Shown: positions 45,294 through 47,581 of the stretch, in pieces
Numbering within the stretch: the stretch's first letter is position 1
How the letters are laid out: each line of letters opens with the position of its first letter
Assembly (NCBI GenBank): GCA_016288855.1
Contig: JAEELJ010000078.1
Location: forward strand, 1-47,581
DNA length: 47,581 nt
Source: Acholeplasmatales bacterium
GTDB taxonomy: Bacteria; Bacillota_I; Bacilli_A; Acholeplasmatales; Anaeroplasmataceae
Reading direction: 5' to 3'
Notes under the pieces: generated by a model
Databases searched by the model: none
What the model saw: the letters and a program-made list of their open reading frames with translations, nothing else
What the model was told of the DNA's origin: nothing
Translations under genes and position numbers: made by a program

Positions 45294-45902
45294 ATGAGAT
45301 ATATAAAAGATGAAGTTGAAAATTTAATAGAAATTAAGAAATCTAAATTCATCTGCCATATATACCCTGTATCTAGTGTTGATGATGTCACAAGAATTCT
45401 TTCTTTAGTAAAAAAGAAATATTATGACGCAAGACATAATTGCTATGCGTATATTATTGGTGATAACCAAGAAATACAAAAAGCATCAGATGATGGAGAA
45501 CCACAAAAGACTGCAGGATATCCTATGATGGAGGCTTTAAAGAAATATGAGGTTACTAATATACTTGCGGTAGTAACTAGATATTTTGGTGGTACATTAC
45601 TTGGAGCATCAGGTCTTATTCATGCTTATTCTTCATCTATTCATGAAGCAATGAATAATATGAAATTTTATATTAAAAAGAATTTAGAAGAAGTTTTGGT
45701 AAAAACTGATTATAAGGGATATAATCAGATAATTAAAATTTCAGGTGTTAATATAATTGATCAGCAATTCATTGATTATGTTATATTAAGAATAGGCTTA
45801 GATGGCTTAAATTTCGATTCTTTTAACGAAATAGTATTACAAACTAAGATTGATGCAGAAATTAAAAAAATCGGGGATTTCACTACTGAAATCCCCGAAT
45901 AA
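45294..45902 (+). CDS. yigZ: YigZ/YvyE (IMPACT) family protein
   Basis: A 202-residue member of the widespread IMPACT/UPF0029 family. The N-terminal domain has KKSKFICHIYPVSS, ARHNCYAYIIG, ASDDGEPQKTAGYPMM and VVTRYFGGTLLGASGLIHAY, all diagnostic. The C-terminal part is a ferredoxin-like domain. The molecular function is not settled; ribosome or RNA-associated roles have been suggested. The last ten codons coincide with the hairpin that terminates the convergent ATP-synthase operon. Confidence 0.92.
   Translation: MRYIKDEVENLIEIKKSKFICHIYPVSSVDDVTRILSLVKKKYYDARHNCYAYIIGDNQEIQKASDDGEPQKTAGYPMMEALKKYEVTNILAVVTRYFGGTLLGASGLIHAYSSSIHEAMNNMKFYIKKNLEEVLVKTDYKGYNQIIKISGVNIIDQQFIDYVILRIGLDGLNFDSFNEIVLQTKIDAEIKKIGDFTTEIPE
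45863..45898 (-). terminator. Terminator of the ATP-synthase/ywzB operon, inside the end of yigZ
   Basis: TCGGGGATTTC (45871-45881) pairs perfectly with GAAATCCCCGA (45888-45898) around a 6-base loop. On the minus strand seven Ts follow (complement of 45864-45870). On the plus strand no T-run follows. The hairpin lies in the last codons of yigZ. Confidence 0.88.
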
Positions 45903-45903
45903 T

Positions 45904-46134
45904 CTATCCAATATAGTTCATAACTAAGTCAACTAGAAGTTTAACACCAAAAGTAAGTAATGTTGCCGTAATAAATGCAACAATTATATAAGCTGTTCTT
46001 ATTTCAATTATATGACCTTGCTTAAATAATCTTTCTAGATTTGTTGCGATAGCAATGTAATATGAAATTATAAAGAATAGTATAAATAATCCAATTAGAA
46101 TCATCCAAACTGGATTAAATGCTTCTAAAAACAT
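45904..46134 (-). CDS. ywzB: YwzB/DUF1146-family small membrane protein
   Basis: A 76-residue protein with two hydrophobic helices (about 8-30 and 48-70) joined by a loop containing LERLFKQGHIIEIRTAYI. It matches the DUF1146 family, such as B. subtilis YwzB, which also follows the atp operon. The function is unknown. The ribosome binding site AAAAGGAGA lies between the start and a terminator-like hairpin after atpC, so expression may depend on read-through. Confidence 0.8.
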   Translation of the reverse strand: MFLEAFNPVWMILIGLFILFFIISYYIAIATNLERLFKQGHIIEIRTAYIIVAFITATLLTFGVKLLVDLVMNYIG

Positions 46135-46150
46135 GATTATTCTCCTTTTA

Positions 46151-46180
46151 TATTAAAATGCCATATTTCTATGGCATTTT
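46151..46180 (-). terminator. Terminator-like hairpin between atpC and ywzB
   Basis: AAAATGCCAT (46155-46164) pairs perfectly with ATGGCATTTT (46171-46180) around a 6-base loop. Only a short T-run (TTTTAAT) follows on the minus strand, so it may be leaky. The ywzB start is about 20 bases further. Confidence 0.65.
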
Positions 46181-46185
46181 TTATT

Positions 46186-46577
46186 TTATAATCTTCCGGC
46201 TCTTGATTTCTTGATGTTTTTCGCTAAATCTTTTTCTTTTTGTGAGAAGTCAGCAGATTCTTTTCTGTTCTTTTCAAGTCTATCTTTACGAACAGCAATT
46301 AAGTGCTCCTTCGCAGATTCAGGAGTTCTACCTAAGTGTGCTTCTTGAACTAAAACACTACAGTAGTTATCTTGGAATTGTAGAATGCCAGATACTACTA
46401 CAACATAAAATGTATCTTCTCCTCTTACAACCTTAAGATATCCTTCATCCATAACGGATACAACCGGGATGTGATTTTTCATGATTGTAAATTCACCAGC
46501 TACGCTATCGTGAACTAATACATAATCAACCTCATCATTAAATTGATATCCCTGATGTGTTGCGACAACAACTCTCA

Positions 46578-46578
<1 letters not shown>
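46186..46578 (-). CDS. atpC: ATP synthase F1 epsilon subunit
   Basis: A 130-residue epsilon subunit. The N-terminal beta-sandwich contains HQGYQFNDEVDYVLVHDSVAGEFTI (conserved core near GEFTI), HIPVVSVMDEGYLKV and VVVSGILQF; the C-terminal part is two basic helices that regulate ATP hydrolysis. The usual epsilon N-terminus MxLxIVTPx is slightly altered here to MRVVVATHQ. The start overlaps the atpD stop as TAATG. Confidence 0.95.

Positions 46579-47581
<1,003 letters not shown>

Noticed and set aside
45197-45391. Long N-terminal extension of Cca
   Set aside because: It runs antisense through the start of yigZ and through AT-rich promoter sequence; the conserved head begins at MLNIEIG with its own ribosome binding site.

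Overview
The window is a compact, AT-rich piece of bacterial chromosome. Coding density is high, start sites carry strong AGGAGG-type ribosome binding sites, TAATG stop/start overlaps recur, and intrinsic terminators are common. UGA acts as a stop (for example at nth) and tryptophan is encoded by UGG, so the standard bacterial code applies and this is not a UGA-recoding Mycoplasma. Gene content points to a low-GC Bacillota: a T-box before pheS, an L10 leader before rplJ, Bacillus-like neighbourhoods (rsgA-rpe-rpmB-fakA-recG-plsX-rnc and dnaD-nth), a YwzB/DUF1146 gene after atpC, and a DnaE of the Gram-positive kind. A gut-type Erysipelotrichia/RF39-like Bacilli lineage would fit, but I cannot prove that from the sequence. 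I see no phage, insertion sequence, CRISPR array, rRNA or tRNA gene.

Layout. 1-1141: the 5' end of an unknown gene behind a 28-bp perfect palindrome, then a membrane-anchored alpha/beta hydrolase with a consensus promoter. 1282-5796 (+): yfhO-gtrB-gtrA, the three parts of a lipid-carrier-linked cell-envelope glycosylation system. 5897-17946 (-): transcription and translation genes in the unusual order rpoB-rpoC, a Sel1-repeat gene, then rplK-rplA-rplJ-rplL-ybxB. The ribosomal part has its own perfect promoter, two hairpins resembling ribosomal protein L1 binding sites, and an L10 attenuator. 18309-21344: a DMT transporter facing a small membrane protein, an RpiB-like isomerase and class II aldolase. 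21432-24368: dnaE with a degenerate PHP domain. 24440-27053: an XRE/TPR-like regulator followed 4 bases later by an Ig-repeat surface protein, the least explained gene pair here. 27287-33982 (-): fakA-recG-plsX-rnc-dnaD-nth. 34110-34250: a small composition island holding a possible 41-codon ORF at the 5' end of the fakA transcript. 34427-37291: rpmB (+) and rlmN-rsgA-rpe (-). 37383-41137: T-box-pheS-pheT. 41159-45196 (-): cca-pulA-yhaM. 45294-45902 (+): yigZ. 45904-47581 (-): the end of the ATP synthase operon (atpD partial, atpC, ywzB).

How they work together. Most of the window is housekeeping: RNA polymerase, ribosome stalk and L1/L11 arm, tRNA charging and CCA addition, ribosome GTPase and rRNA methylation, replication and repair, phospholipid entry (FakA and PlsX both produce acyl-phosphate), and ATP synthase. 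The notable points are the regulatory RNA elements, the split order of the rpoBC/rplKAJL genes, a glutamine at the position equivalent to E. coli RpoB His526 (predicting intrinsic rifampicin resistance), several intrinsic terminators placed directly before co-directional genes, and the two unexplained loci at 24.4-27.1 kb and 34.1-34.25 kb. I did not find a convincing wholly new biological system; those two loci are the best candidates.
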